Assembly (NCBI RefSeq): GCF_000725545.1
Contig: NZ_JNZP01000023.1
Span: 1-64,000 of the forward strand
Source of the DNA: Streptomyces exfoliatus
GTDB lineage: Bacteria; Actinomycetota; Actinomycetes; Streptomycetales; Streptomycetaceae
Length of the DNA stretch: 64,000 nucleotides
Direction of reading: 5' to 3'
The notes under the pieces were generated by a model. The model searched no databases and was not told where the DNA came from. It saw only the letters and a list, made by a program, of their open reading frames with translations. Positions 1 through 7,939 of the stretch are shown piece by piece (position 1 is the stretch's first letter; each line of letters begins with the position of its first letter). Position numbers and translations under genes: made by a program.

Positions 1-8
1 CGCGTGGA

Positions 9-40
9 GGGGCCCTGGTGCCGTACGGCACCAGGGCCCC
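9..40. terminator. GC-rich hairpin, probable terminator
   Basis: Two 15-base arms (GGGGCCCTGGTGCCG and its complement) around a TA centre form a perfect stem at the extreme left edge. No gene is visible to the left, so the transcript it ends lies outside the window; it could act in both directions. Confidence 0.6.
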
Positions 41-1032
41 GAAGGAACTTCTACACCACGTGCCGACCCTGATACCGCGCCGGCCTTCTGTGTCCGCCTG
101 CCCGACCCAGTCGCTGTCGGGAGTGCGGGGATCGCGGTTGCTTGACCGGAGACCACCTCACTATCGATGTCCTGCGGTACCCGGGTTCAAGACATCCGCC
201 CGGGCGATCCTGATGGTGCGTCGCTCCTCCGTTGTTCCTCGGTGATCAACTACTTACTACGGGGTACTGCGTACTGCGGGTACTGCTTGGTACTGCGTAC
301 TGCGGGTACTGCTTGGTACTGCGAACTGCTCAGCGGCCTGTGACAGCGCCACTCTTCGGCAGCCAGCCCCGTTGCCCGTCCTGCGTCTGCTCTGGCTTAG
401 AACCCCACTGCCGAACTTCCCGGTGCGCGCGTCCGCAGCCGACGCCTTCACCAGGGGTACCGCTCACTGACTTCACTGCTGGGTACTGCGCACTGCACTC
501 GCGGGTACCGCATCTGCCATGACCGCGGTCCCGCTGCGGCGGCCCCTGATCACTGCGGGCCACCCGGTCCGGCCGTCAGTCCCGTCGCCGTCCTGCAACA
601 ACCCTGGCTTCGACACTCCACCGCCGCACCGTCCTGCGTACTGCAACCATCTGTACTGCGGGTACTACTTGCCGGCAGTTCGTCTCTGCCAGGCCCTGCT
701 GTCTCTCTGGGCTACGAGAGAAACCATAACCACGCCACCATCCAATGTCTACTCCAGCCGGCATAGATTTTCACGTGTCCGGTAGTGAGGTAATCGACCT
801 CGAACAGTGACACGGGTGAGCCACAGCGCGGTCGCAGCGGGTTGACCGCCGCTCGTTGGGGCAGATGCGCCGACGGGGAGGAACGGCCAACGCCCCCGCG
901 CCACGGCGATGGCACCTGCACCCTCGACCTGACCGCGCACCTGGACAGCGTCGAGGTGGCCGTGCACGACCACAGCCCCCGTGCCCCTCGCACGCGCTCG
1001 CCGCCGGTCGACGCAGGTCAGGAGTATGAACG
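41..1032. other. Gene-poor region with GTACTGC repeats
   Basis: I see no convincing intact gene in this nearly 1-kb stretch. No frame keeps Streptomyces third-position GC over a useful length. It holds scattered copies of the heptamer GTACTGC (dense at 263-323, again near 482, 635 and 654) and, at its right end, a weak plus-strand similarity to a histidine-kinase-like ATPase fragment. It looks like decayed accessory DNA. Confidence 0.5.
263..323. repeat. 26-bp tandem repeat built of GTACTGC units
   Basis: A 26-base unit is present twice exactly (263-288 and 289-314), followed by a partial third copy. Each unit contains three GTACTGC heptamers. Diverged copies continue to about 665. No coding function is apparent. 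Confidence 0.75.
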
Positions 1033-1114
1033 TCATGACGTGGCCGCTGCCGTCGGCGGGCCGGCCTGGGCCCTCTGCCGACCCGCGGCGGCGGCCGAGG
1101 CCAGGAGTCGCTGA
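842..1114 (+). pseudogene. Possible fragment of an anti-sigma-type ATPase (HATPase) protein
   Basis: The translated segment around residues 20-60 (LTAHLDSVEVAVHDHSP, then a Pro/Arg-rich stretch) resembles the middle of the small GHKL ATP-binding regulators common in Streptomyces. The glycine-rich ATP-lid motifs do not follow, and the reading frame runs into the 3' end of the opposing STAS gene. Such kinases pair with STAS antagonists, which fits the neighbour at 1033-1455. This is a weak resemblance only; it may be non-coding. Confidence 0.22.
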
Positions 1115-1455
1115 ACGGCCCGGGAGCGGTTCACGAGTCTGAGGCGGCGTCCGCGCCTGGGCCACCAGTCGAGGACAGCGAGCAAGCCGGAGTCGCAGAA
1201 GGCGACCCGGGCGGTGTCCAGGACGAGGCCGGTGCAGCCGTTGTCGGCGGCCGAGGCCAGCAGTGCCCGCAGCGGGGCGGCGCTGTAGTGGTCGATCTCC
1301 CCGGCGAGATGGAGGACCAGGGTGCTGCCGAGGGTGGCGCAGGAGGCGATGACTATGACGCCGGGCGCGGTGTCCGCGCCCGAGTCGTGCACGACAGCAG
1401 GGGCAGGGGTGGCGAGGGGAGCGGGCAGTATCGAGGCGGTGCTTGAGGTGTTCAC
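1033..1455 (-). CDS. STAS-domain protein (anti-sigma factor antagonist-like)
   Basis: A 140-aa protein whose central part reads LHLAGEIDHYSAAPLRALL, then GLVLDTARVAFCDSGLLAVL. This is the STAS fold of anti-sigma antagonists, with the phosphorylatable Ser at the usual DSGLL position. The start is taken at GTG 1455 because GACGGGA lies just upstream and the extra N-terminal codons of the longer frame look non-coding. The N-terminal 35 residues are Ala/Pro-rich and probably unstructured. In this family the partner is a Ser-kinase anti-sigma factor; only a doubtful fragment of one lies next to it. A cytoplasmic partner-switching role is inferred from the family. Confidence 0.75.
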   Translation of the reverse strand: MNTSSTASILPAPLATPAPAVVHDSGADTAPGVIVIASCATLGSTLVLHLAGEIDHYSAAPLRALLASAADNGCTGLVLDTARVAFCDSGLLAVLDWWPRRGRRLRLVNRSRAVQRLLASAAAAGRQRAQAGPPTAAATS

Positions 1456-1570
1456 ATTCCCGTCAACGGCTCCTGCCCGGGGCCAGGAAACTAGCCACGC
1501 GACCCTTTCACCCCATGTGACCAGCACCGATCGCCGCTAGGGCATGTCCGGCCGTTCATGGTCGTGGGCG

Positions 1571-1801
1571 GTGAGCATCATCGTCAGGTTCTTCGTAGCG
1601 CCTGATGACACATCAGCGGCTTCGGTGCTTCAGACCGGGCCGGCACGTGCATGCGGGCCGCTCTCCTTCGGCAACCTCAACCCCGAAGGAACCGTCGTCG
1701 AGTGGGAGTTCCTTCTGTCGGCAGCGGCTGAAAGGAACTCGTCGATGCCGGTGAGCTATGTGCGGCGTCCGACGGCAGCCGGATCAGCAGGGGCCCGGTA
1801 G
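1571..1801 (+). CDS. Small hypothetical protein, probably C-terminally truncated
   Basis: A 76-aa frame starting at GTG 1571 (VSIIVRFFVAPDDTSAASVL, then SFGNLNPEGTVVEWEFLL). From memory, the segment with APDD, SFGN and a V-E-W-E motif resembles the N-terminal part of a Streptomyces hypothetical family; the C-terminal half of that family is absent and the last 25 residues look random. I read it as a remnant in the decayed left region. No function can be assigned. Confidence 0.35.
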   Translation: MSIIVRFFVAPDDTSAASVLQTGPARACGPLSFGNLNPEGTVVEWEFLLSAAAERNSSMPVSYVRRPTAAGSAGAR

Positions 1802-1885
1802 GTCGTGTTGCCCTGCCAATCGGCATTGATCGCCACACACTGAAGCTCTTCAGCACAGCACAGCACGTCGAGGAGTGGAGTCCAG

Positions 1886-2284
1886 ATGGCGAGCGAGCCC
1901 GTTCTGTTGTTTGACGGAGACTGCGGTTTTTGTGGCAGAACCATCGAGATGGTTCGGCGCATCATTCAGCCGCGTGTGCAATTCGTCCCCTGGCAGTACG
2001 CCGACCTCGCCGCCTTGAACGTCACCGAAGCCAGAGCCGACCGCGAGGTCCTCTGGATCAGTCCTGTCGGCGGCGAGGTCTACGGTGGACCGCGCGCCCT
2101 GTCCGCCGTGCTGATGTGCGGACGAAAGCGCTGGTGGTGGCTCGGGTTTGCTCTTCGGGTGCCGCCTGCCAACTGGATGGCACGGGGCGTCTACCGGGTT
2201 GTCGCGAGGAACCGCCACCGCATGCCGGGCGGCACGGCCACCTGCTCTCTCCCTGCCCACATGCGAGGGAACCCGGACTGCTGA
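1886..2284 (+). CDS. DCC-family thiol-disulfide oxidoreductase-like protein (DUF393)
   Basis: A 132-aa protein that begins with VLLFDGDCGFC at residues 6-16, the DxDCxxC signature of the DCC family (DUF393). GAGG lies upstream of the ATG. The family is predicted to have a thioredoxin-like redox role, but the chemistry is not established. It runs convergently into the HTTM gene with a 3-bp gap. DCC and HTTM proteins are often found side by side or fused, which supports a shared membrane-linked redox or modification role. The last 20 residues look low-quality and the natural C-terminus may differ. Confidence 0.85.
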   Translation: MASEPVLLFDGDCGFCGRTIEMVRRIIQPRVQFVPWQYADLAALNVTEARADREVLWISPVGGEVYGGPRALSAVLMCGRKRWWWLGFALRVPPANWMARGVYRVVARNRHRMPGGTATCSLPAHMRGNPDC

Positions 2285-2287
2285 CCT

Positions 2288-3415
2288 TTACTCTGCCGAG
2301 GGCTGTGGCGGCACCGAAGCAGGCGCTGTCCCGACCGGGGCTTTCGCTCCCACGCCTCCTGTGCGCCGGAAAGTACGCCGCCACAGTCTTCCCAGGGATC
2401 GGTAGAAGCGGTCCGGCAGGAATGCGGCGTCCGCGACGATCATCGCGCCCGAGAAGAGTGGCAGTCCCATGAGCACCGCGATGTTCACGTGCATGCCCAA
2501 CAGAAGGATCAGAACAGGGTATTTGATTCTGCCGAACAGGACGAACGGAAAGGCGACCTGCACCAGCACCGTCAGATAGCCGACGACGGCAATCAACAGG
2601 TGCTGCTCGGCGACCAGCTGAGACAGCTCGGGCCAGGGACGGAACAGATCGATGTTCAAGACGTAGTGGAGGGCGGTGCCGTCACCCCACTTGGGGCCCT
2701 GGACCTTGTACAGGCCCGCGCATCCGTAGAGGAAGCAGACCTGGGCGGCGATGACGAACATTCCGCAGTTGTGCAGCACCGTGGACAAGACGATGCGGGC
2801 GTCGCCGAGATGGTGCCGGAGATCGCCGCCCCGCAGGTCTGACGTCTCACCCGCCGACGCCTGGAGCCGGACCCTGCGGGCGTCGAGGGACCAGCGCCGG
2901 CCGCACGCGGTGAACACCAGATATACAGCCATGAGGACCATGAGATTGTCCCCGCCGTCCGCCATGAAGAGCGCCCTGGCATGGAATGACACCACTACTA
3001 CCGCGAACAGCACGGACATCGCCCGCGTCCGCCAGCCCAGCAGGAACAGCGCACACGTGACCAGGGCCGCGGCGTAGCAGATCTCGAAGTACACCCGGCT
3101 GTCGGAGAGGGTGAGGATGCTGGCCCACCCGCTCTGGTCGAACAACTGCCTGGCCAGCGTGGGCGTCCACGGTGACCCTGGGCCCCACATCTCGTCGCGG
3201 TGGGGAAACTCGCGGAGCAGGAAGACGAGATAGAGCAGCCCGTACCCGATGCGCAGCACCGCCGCTGCGTACAGAGACACCGGCCGCTCGGTCAGGAGGA
3301 CGAGGAACGCGTGGACCCGGCCGAGTACGCGCTGCGGCATGAGTACGGCGGCCCGCTCGGTGGTACGCGCCGACACTTTCGGCGCCGCGACCGGCTCTTG
3401 CTCAGTTCCCTGCAT
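2288..3415 (-). CDS. HTTM-domain membrane protein
   Basis: About 375 aa with several hydrophobic spans and the HTTM (vitamin K-dependent gamma-carboxylase-like) pattern: AAVLRIGYGLLYLVFLLREF, WGPGSPWT, FHARALFMADGGDNLMVLMAVYLVF and LYKVQGPKWGDGTALHYVL. The start is placed at ATG 3415 (MQGTEQEPV), which overlaps the upstream gene by 14 bp and suggests translational coupling. HTTM proteins are integral membrane proteins of mostly unknown activity. DUF5819 proteins commonly precede them, as here, and a DCC protein faces it. Function beyond membrane location is inference. Confidence 0.85.
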   Translation of the reverse strand: MQGTEQEPVAAPKVSARTTERAAVLMPQRVLGRVHAFLVLLTERPVSLYAAAVLRIGYGLLYLVFLLREFPHRDEMWGPGSPWTPTLARQLFDQSGWASILTLSDSRVYFEICYAAALVTCALFLLGWRTRAMSVLFAVVVVSFHARALFMADGGDNLMVLMAVYLVFTACGRRWSLDARRVRLQASAGETSDLRGGDLRHHLGDARIVLSTVLHNCGMFVIAAQVCFLYGCAGLYKVQGPKWGDGTALHYVLNIDLFRPWPELSQLVAEQHLLIAVVGYLTVLVQVAFPFVLFGRIKYPVLILLLGMHVNIAVLMGLPLFSGAMIVADAAFLPDRFYRSLGRLWRRTFRRTGGVGAKAPVGTAPASVPPQPSAE

Positions 3416-4133
3416 GCGAGGCCACCTTCCACCAGGGCAGATACCGAGTTTCGGCCCGCGTCGGTGTCGCTGCGGCCGGGCGGGATTCAGCCGCTGCGCC
3501 GGGCGCAGCAATAGGCCGCGAGATCACCCGCAGCTGGATGGAATCGAAGGTGCCGCCGTGTTGGGCGGCGACACGCTCTGCTGCGATGTTGCGCAGATAC
3601 TTCTCGATCATCAGGGCCCGCTCCGAGCGCGGCTTGTTGTCGCTCCCGTGCGTTTTGAGGTACGAATTCCAGGCCTGGCGCAGCATGTTCTGTGCCGTAT
3701 GGCTCGGGAAGACGTTGTGCTTGACGGCAGAGTCGTCCGCGGCGGTCAGATCGATCCAGCCACTCATCCGTGCGGTGCCGTCTGGTGCTGTCTGCTTGAC
3801 CCTCGCCGAGATCTGCCGGTTGACGGACTGGGGATTCGGGGCGAAGAGCCGCCAGTTCTGCTCGAACACCGGCCGGACCCACGCGTTGACCTGCTGGCTG
3901 TACGCCTTCGAAATGGCATTCGGAGGTGCCACGTACAGAAACACCAGGAGTACATGGACCAGGGTCACTGCCAGGCACAGGGCCACCGCGGCTCCTGTGG
4001 CAGCGCTCAGCGGGCGGGGTGGCCCTGAATTCTCACGGGTGCCACCCGGTCCCCCGCCGTCGTCCTGCGCTGCCGGCTCAGCGCCGGTCCGCTGCGGATA
4101 CTTCACGTTTGTCGGCTCAGCACCGCTCAGCAC
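3402..4133 (-). CDS. DUF5819 family membrane-anchored protein
   Basis: A protein with one N-terminal transmembrane segment (AAVALCLAVTLVHVLLVFLY), then FEQNWRLFAPNPQ, the hallmark of DUF5819. The rest (about 160 aa) is predicted to be outside the membrane, ending in an Ala/Pro-rich tail. The start is uncertain: GTG 4133 (behind GGTGGGG) is used, GTG 4106 is an alternative, and the frame stays open to 4223. The gene overlaps the HTTM gene by 14 bp, so the two are very likely co-translated. The family is functionally uncharacterised. Confidence 0.8.
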   Translation of the reverse strand: MLSGAEPTNVKYPQRTGAEPAAQDDGGGPGGTRENSGPPRPLSAATGAAVALCLAVTLVHVLLVFLYVAPPNAISKAYSQQVNAWVRPVFEQNWRLFAPNPQSVNRQISARVKQTAPDGTARMSGWIDLTAADDSAVKHNVFPSHTAQNMLRQAWNSYLKTHGSDNKPRSERALMIEKYLRNIAAERVAAQHGGTFDSIQLRVISRPIAAPGAAAESRPAAATPTRAETRYLPWWKVASHAGN

Positions 4134-4307
4134 GGCCCCACCCGGTCCTTCCCATCCTGACTGTTCGCACCTGCTGCTCCCGCTTCCGCAGGTGGCGCGC
4201 GACGGAACTTGACGACGGTCCACCGCGCACCACCCGTCTCACATTCAGCGCGGAACGTGCGCCTCGTGCACGTTGTGCCTATCCGGCCTGTTGCGCTGGC
4301 CGGGCTT

Positions 4308-5467
4308 CTACGGCTTGTGGTGGCCGGGCTTCCCCGGCTTCACGGGGGAGTCGCACGCGCAGTCGTCGCCGTACCCGCCCGTGTCGTGGCCGCCCGTGTC
4401 ATGGCCGCCCGTGGCAGCGTCACCGGTCGCAGCGTCACCCGTGGCAGCGTCACCCGTAGCGGCATCGCCCGTGGCAGCGTCACCCGTAGCAGCGTCACCC
4501 GTGGCAGCGTCACCCGTAGCGGCATCGCCCGTGGCAGCGTCACCCGTAGCGGCATCGCCCGTGGCAGCGTCACCCGTAGCGGCGCGTCACCCGTAGCAGC
4601 GTCGCCGGTGGCAGCGTCACCCGTAGCGGCATCGCCCGTAGCAGCGTCGCCGGTGGCAGCGTCACCCGTAGCAGCGTCACCCGTGGCGGTATCGCCCGTA
4701 GCAGCGTCACCCGTGGTCGTGGTGGTGGTGTTCTCACACTCCGGCCTGGTGATCACGTTGTTGTTCAGCGTCACGGCCGCGGTGCGGGCCAGTACACGGC
4801 CCTCGATGGTCGCCCCACTGTTGACAGTGATCGCGGTGAGCGCCATGAGGGTGCCCACGAAGGTCGAGCCGGATCCCAGCGTGGCCGACTCGTCGGTCAC
4901 CCAGAACACGTTGCAGGCCTGGGCGCCGTTCTGAAGGACAATGCTGCTCCCGGATGCGGTGGTCAGTCCCGCAGGAACCTGGAACACCCAGACAGCGTCA
5001 GGATTGTTCTGGGCGTCCAGAGTCCAGGTCCCGTTGACCAGGAGACCGGACTCGACGGCGTAGGTACCCGGAATCAGCGTGGGAGTCACGGGCGCCGGGG
5101 AAAGGTCGAATTCCTTGGGCTGGCCGAAGGCGTTGTCGTACGCGGTGCCAAGATCGTCCTTCGCTCCGGCAGCCGCCGCGCCTGCATAGATCGTCCCGTC
5201 CACCACCGTTCCGGGCGGGAAGCCCGTAACGGCCGTACCCGGGGATACACCGACATCGCCGGTGACCACAGAATTACCTTCGTTGGTGACCGTCGAACCG
5301 GCCAGTACCGCGAAGCTTGTCGCGGTACCCAACGGGACCGCTGTTGCCGCATTTGCTCATGTAGGCGTCACTGCGACGACGGCAACAGCGACCAGCAGGG
5401 TGAGTACCCCCGCGATCCAGGCCGTCATTGTGCGCCGTTGTGGCGCATCGGGAATGTTCAGTGTCAT
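4308..5467 (-). pseudogene. Broken DUF3494 ice-binding-like secreted protein gene
   Basis: From ATG 5467 (AGGAG upstream) the frame gives a signal peptide ending AVAVVAVTPT. It meets an in-frame TGA at 5357-5359 and continues in the same frame with ANAATAVPLGTATSFAVLAG and a complete DUF3494 ice-binding/adhesin-like domain (GDVGVSPGTAVTGFPPG, SGATIEGRVLARTAAVTLNN). A (TGDAA)n tail follows. Inside that repeat, at about 4581-4587, two extra bases shift the frame. Corrected, the tail would read GGHDTGGYGDDCACDSPVK and stop at 4308 after GHHKP; uncorrected it runs to 4340 in a nonsense frame. The gene therefore has two independent lesions, so it is a pseudogene unless both are sequencing errors. 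A TTG at 5332 could start the domain without export but has no evident ribosome site. Confidence 0.85.
4411..4715. repeat. 15-bp minisatellite (about 20 copies) encoding TGDAA
   Basis: Tandem 15-base units such as GCAGCGTCACCCGTG vary mainly at third positions. On the minus strand they encode the pentapeptide TGDAA in the tail of the ice-binding-like gene. One unit near 4581 carries 2 extra bases, the cause of the frameshift. Such tracts expand and contract by slippage or recombination. Unit length a multiple of 3 preserves the frame except at the defective unit. Confidence 0.9.
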
Positions 5468-6178
5468 TAAGGAGCCAACTCCTGTACGGGGTGGTGGCGT
5501 CCGGCGTCCCTCTTCGATGGGAATCGCCTCTTCTGTCGGCGGCATATTACGCAGGAATCCGACTTCGATGACGATCCGGTCGGGCCGTGTCGACAGAATC
5601 AACCGATACGGATCAAAGAATGTACGATAATGGCGAGCCGAGCAGATTCCCCTATCCGCGTGATGATCCACCGCCGATGCAGTAAATTCCTGCCGTCGCG
5701 CCTTTAACATGTAGGCGCTCGACGCCGATCAATCGCCGCCGACTGGCGTTATTTCAATATGGTTGTAACCCTGAAACTCGACGGCATGTTCTCAACGCTT
5801 TTCGATCCGTCCACAATGAAGCGAGAAACCTCAGTGGGCGGAATTAACGATTCTGCATACATGAGGCTCTAGGCCTACCTGGAGTGGGGCAACGAAGCCG
5901 CGCGCCACCTCTCCAGCTACGTCACCAGGCGTTACATCGACAGGCTCATCCGAGCGTGGATGCATCAGTCGCTTCTGGATGGCGTCGGGCATGCGGCGGG
6001 AAGCAACCAGGAGCGGTTGGTGACGGTCCGGCGGAGACGGCCGACTCCTGCTGGCCGTCCCTGCCGTGCCGGCCTTCGCCCACCGCAGCGTGAAGGATCT
6101 TTCACCCCGATTCCGACTTCGGCATTCTCAACTGACAGCAGCCGCTGAGCTCCTACTGAGCAGGCGGATGCCCGCTGT
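5468..6178. other. AT-richer non-coding gap with a short coding scar
   Basis: The first 400 bases are clearly less GC-rich than the neighbours and probably include the promoter of the ice-binding-like gene. From about 5873 a short plus-strand frame reads AYLEWGNEAARHLSSYVTRR, which looks like the end of a real protein but has no start and soon degrades. I do not recognise its family. Nothing else is supported. Confidence 0.4.
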
Positions 6179-6183
6179 TTCAG

Positions 6184-6432
6184 TCGAAGGCGAGCTCGCG
6201 GAAGGTGCCAGAACGGTCCGCGTTCGGGTGGGAGGCCGCCCGTCTGGATGGCCAGCGAATGGGCATCCCACTTGGTGGCGAACCCGGCCTCGGCGGGGCC
6301 GAGGGCGCCGATGGTGCGGTCGCCGTTGAGCATCTGCGCGTACGTCTCCGAGCCGGCGCGCTCGTGCGTGACGCCGAGGTAGAGCAGTCCGGGCTTGGAG
6401 GACGAGGCCGGTGGCGGCACGGCGAAGCGTGC
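6184..6432 (-). pseudogene. Unrecognised coding remnant
   Basis: On the minus strand the segment GLLYLGVTHERAGSETYAQM followed by LNGDRTIGALGPAEAGFATK has strong third-position GC bias, unlike other frames here. It has no plausible start or stop of its own and abuts the integrase fragment at about 6440. I read it as the internal part of a gene cut by rearrangement. The family is not recognised. Confidence 0.25.
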
Positions 6433-6444
6433 GGTCAGAAGTGG

Positions 6445-6708
6445 ACCCACACCCCTCTCGACGCCGGCCTCATCGCCGTCGCCAAGCAGCTCGTCGTCGA
6501 CGGCTGGGAGGTCTACGAGGACGCCCCCAGGACCGGCGCGGGCGCGCGCACCATCGCCCTGGACTCCGACACCGTCGAGGTCCTGCGCCGCCACCGGGCC
6601 CAGCGGGGCGCGGACCGCGAGAAGTGGGACACCGCCTCGGTGGAGAGCATCGTCGATTGGTTCGACGGCCGGGCAGAGGTGCTGGTGTACGCACCCGTCA
6701 GCCGCTGA
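6445..6708 (+). pseudogene. Internal fragment of a tyrosine-recombinase integrase
   Basis: The frame contains LDAGLIAVAKQLV, GWEVYEDAPRTGAGARTIAL and DSDTVEVLRRHRAQRGADRE. This matches the stretch of actinomycete phage/plasmid integrases just before the catalytic R-H-x-x-R block (pattern K/R-T-x-x-G-x-R-T-I/V-x-L). The catalytic residues and the N-terminal DNA-binding domain are missing and the frame stops at 6706. It is one of two integrase scars within 1.4 kb; the other, at 7470-7876, holds the C-terminal part. They could come from one ancestral gene or from two elements. Confidence 0.5.
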
Positions 6709-6784
6709 TGTCAGCCCCCGCACGCGGTCTCTGCATGGGGGCGACGCTGTTGAGCGATGGGGGCTGTCCCTGGCATGGCGGAGG

Positions 6785-7267
6785 ATGGTGCTCATGTGCG
6801 CTCTCTTCGACCCCCCTGAGCCTCGCCGCGTCTCGCCGGGCGAGCACCCAGTGTGGGACCAGGCTCTCGCCCTTCTGAACCGGGACCTAGCGGTGACGCT
6901 TCCCCAGCTGGAACCCCTGCAGCTGCTGGCCCTTCCGTCCTACGACGCGGATGAGCCGGAGAACGTCTACGTCGCCATGGCCAACGGCGAGTGGCACGGC
7001 AACCACTTGGACCCGAACTCACAGGACAGCCTTGCCTCTGCGCTGGCGAGCGTCGCCGATGCCGCGCAGGAGACCGTCATGGAGCTTCTGTGGCAGGCGT
7101 GGCCCCTGTGCCCCGAGCATGGCCTGGGCATGCATCCAATGGAGGACACGGAAGAGCGACTCTCCTGGTGGTGCGCGGGAGAACGGTTGCGTCGCGGCCC
7201 GGCTCATATCCACGCGGCCGTGGGCGCACTCGACGCTTTGGGAGCGTCGATCCGTACACGGTCTTGA
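6785..7267 (+). CDS. Hypothetical protein ending inside a tRNA-derived att fragment
   Basis: A 160-aa cytoplasmic protein from ATG 6785. It has no membrane segment. Its C-terminal part has a pattern familiar from many Streptomyces hypotheticals: WPLCPEHGLGMHPME, then LSWWCAGERL and HIHAAVGALDAL. The two cysteines and histidines could bind metal, but the family function is unknown. The last codons (RTRS then TGA) are supplied by the tRNA-Ser fragment: the stop lies in the CTTGAAA anticodon-loop sequence. The original 3' end was therefore probably replaced by an integration event. Confidence 0.65.
   Translation: MVLMCALFDPPEPRRVSPGEHPVWDQALALLNRDLAVTLPQLEPLQLLALPSYDADEPENVYVAMANGEWHGNHLDPNSQDSLASALASVADAAQETVMELLWQAWPLCPEHGLGMHPMEDTEERLSWWCAGERLRRGPAHIHAAVGALDALGASIRTRS
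7230..7250. repeat. 8-bp inverted repeat beside the tRNA-Ser fragment
   Basis: TCGACGCT and AGCGTCGA flank TTGGG, a perfect hairpin 7 bp upstream of the tRNA-Ser fragment. It may be an arm-type recombinase site or a simple hairpin within the preceding coding sequence. Confidence 0.45.
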
Positions 7268-7315
7268 AAACCGTCGTGGCGCGAGTCACCGTGGGTTCAA
7301 ATCCCACACCCACCG
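7257..7315 (+). pseudogene. 3' half of tRNA-Ser(TGA), likely attachment-site core
   Basis: Anticodon stem-loop ACGGT-CTTGAAA-ACCGT (anticodon TGA), a variable arm GTGGC-GCGA-GTCAC, T-arm GTGGG-TTCAAAT-CCCAC and 3' acceptor strand ACCCACC plus G are all present. The 5' acceptor strand (GGTGGGT expected) and D-arm are absent upstream. So it is a truncated copy, the usual product of site-specific integration into a tRNA 3' end. A complete tRNA-Ser(TGA) should exist elsewhere in the genome. Confidence 0.8.
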
Positions 7316-7469
7316 AGCAGGTAGAACGGCCTACCAGATGACACGGTCGGGGCCGTTCTCCTGCCTCTTCCCTGCGGCTGACCGGTGTTCCCCGTGGTTA
7401 ACCGCTAGTTGGGGCACGTGGGGGCACGGGCCCCGCGCCGTAGAGACCGGTACCGACGCGGAGCGACCA

Positions 7470-7876
7470 CACCGGCCTCCGTTTCCCGGCCGAACTCGTT
7501 CCCGAGCTGACTCACCGCCTGGAGCACTTCGCCGGGGCCGGGCAGGACGGCCACCTCTTCCGGGGTCCCCGCGGCGGCCTGCTGCGGCCTGCTGCGGCGG
7601 AGCAACTTCCGGGACGACTGGACCGCCGCCCGCACGAAGGCCTGCGTCTCCGGAAATGTGCACTTCCACGACCTTCGGCACACCGGGAACACCCTCGCGT
7701 CCAGCACCGGGGCCAGCACGCGCGAGCTGATGACGCGGATGGGGCACAGCACCACCCGGGCCGCGCTGATCTATCAGCACATGACGAGCGACCGTGATCA
7801 GCACATCGCGGGGAAGCTCGGAGAGATGGTCCGCCAAGCCCGGAAGGGCAGCGATCCGCCGCCTTCTGGCACGTAG
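7470..7876 (+). pseudogene. C-terminal part of a tyrosine-recombinase integrase, frameshifted
   Basis: The last 72 residues hold the catalytic block HDLRHTGNTLASSTGASTRE, then MGHSTTRAALIYQH with the HxLR-H motif, GH and the nucleophilic Tyr. Upstream, another frame reads LRFPAELVPELTHRLEHFAG and GHLFRGPRGGLLR, the expected preceding segment. The two frames join perfectly if one copy of a 10-bp duplication (7578-7597) is removed, giving GGLLRRSNFRDDW. The N-terminal half, including the first catalytic Arg, is missing. The fragment ends 71 bp from the 3' end of tRNA-Thr, where a tRNA-targeting integrase would sit. Confidence 0.75.
7578..7597. repeat. 10-bp tandem duplication causing a frameshift
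   Basis: CCTGCTGCGG occurs twice in direct succession. Removing one copy restores the integrase frame across the junction, so the duplication is almost certainly the lesion. Confidence 0.85.
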
Positions 7877-7900
7877 GTGGCACGGCCGTGATCATGCGAA

Positions 7901-7939
7901 AGGGCCAGCACCGGGGAATCGTGCCCCTGCGCTGGCCCT
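7901..7939. terminator. Hairpin between integrase remnant and tRNA-Thr
   Basis: AGGGCCAGC ... GGGG / CCCC ... GCTGGCCCT forms a long stem with a small internal bulge, directly downstream of tRNA-Thr (minus strand) and of the integrase remnant (plus strand). It is probably a bidirectional terminator. Confidence 0.65.

Noticed and set aside
4411..4715. CRISPR-like direct repeats
   Set aside because: Units are contiguous 15-bp copies with no spacers and encode TGDAA; it is a coding minisatellite.
4273..4934. Plus-strand open frames across the repeat tract (PVAAS repeats)
   Set aside because: They are opposite-strand shadows of the ice-binding gene tail; start context and flanks lack codon bias.
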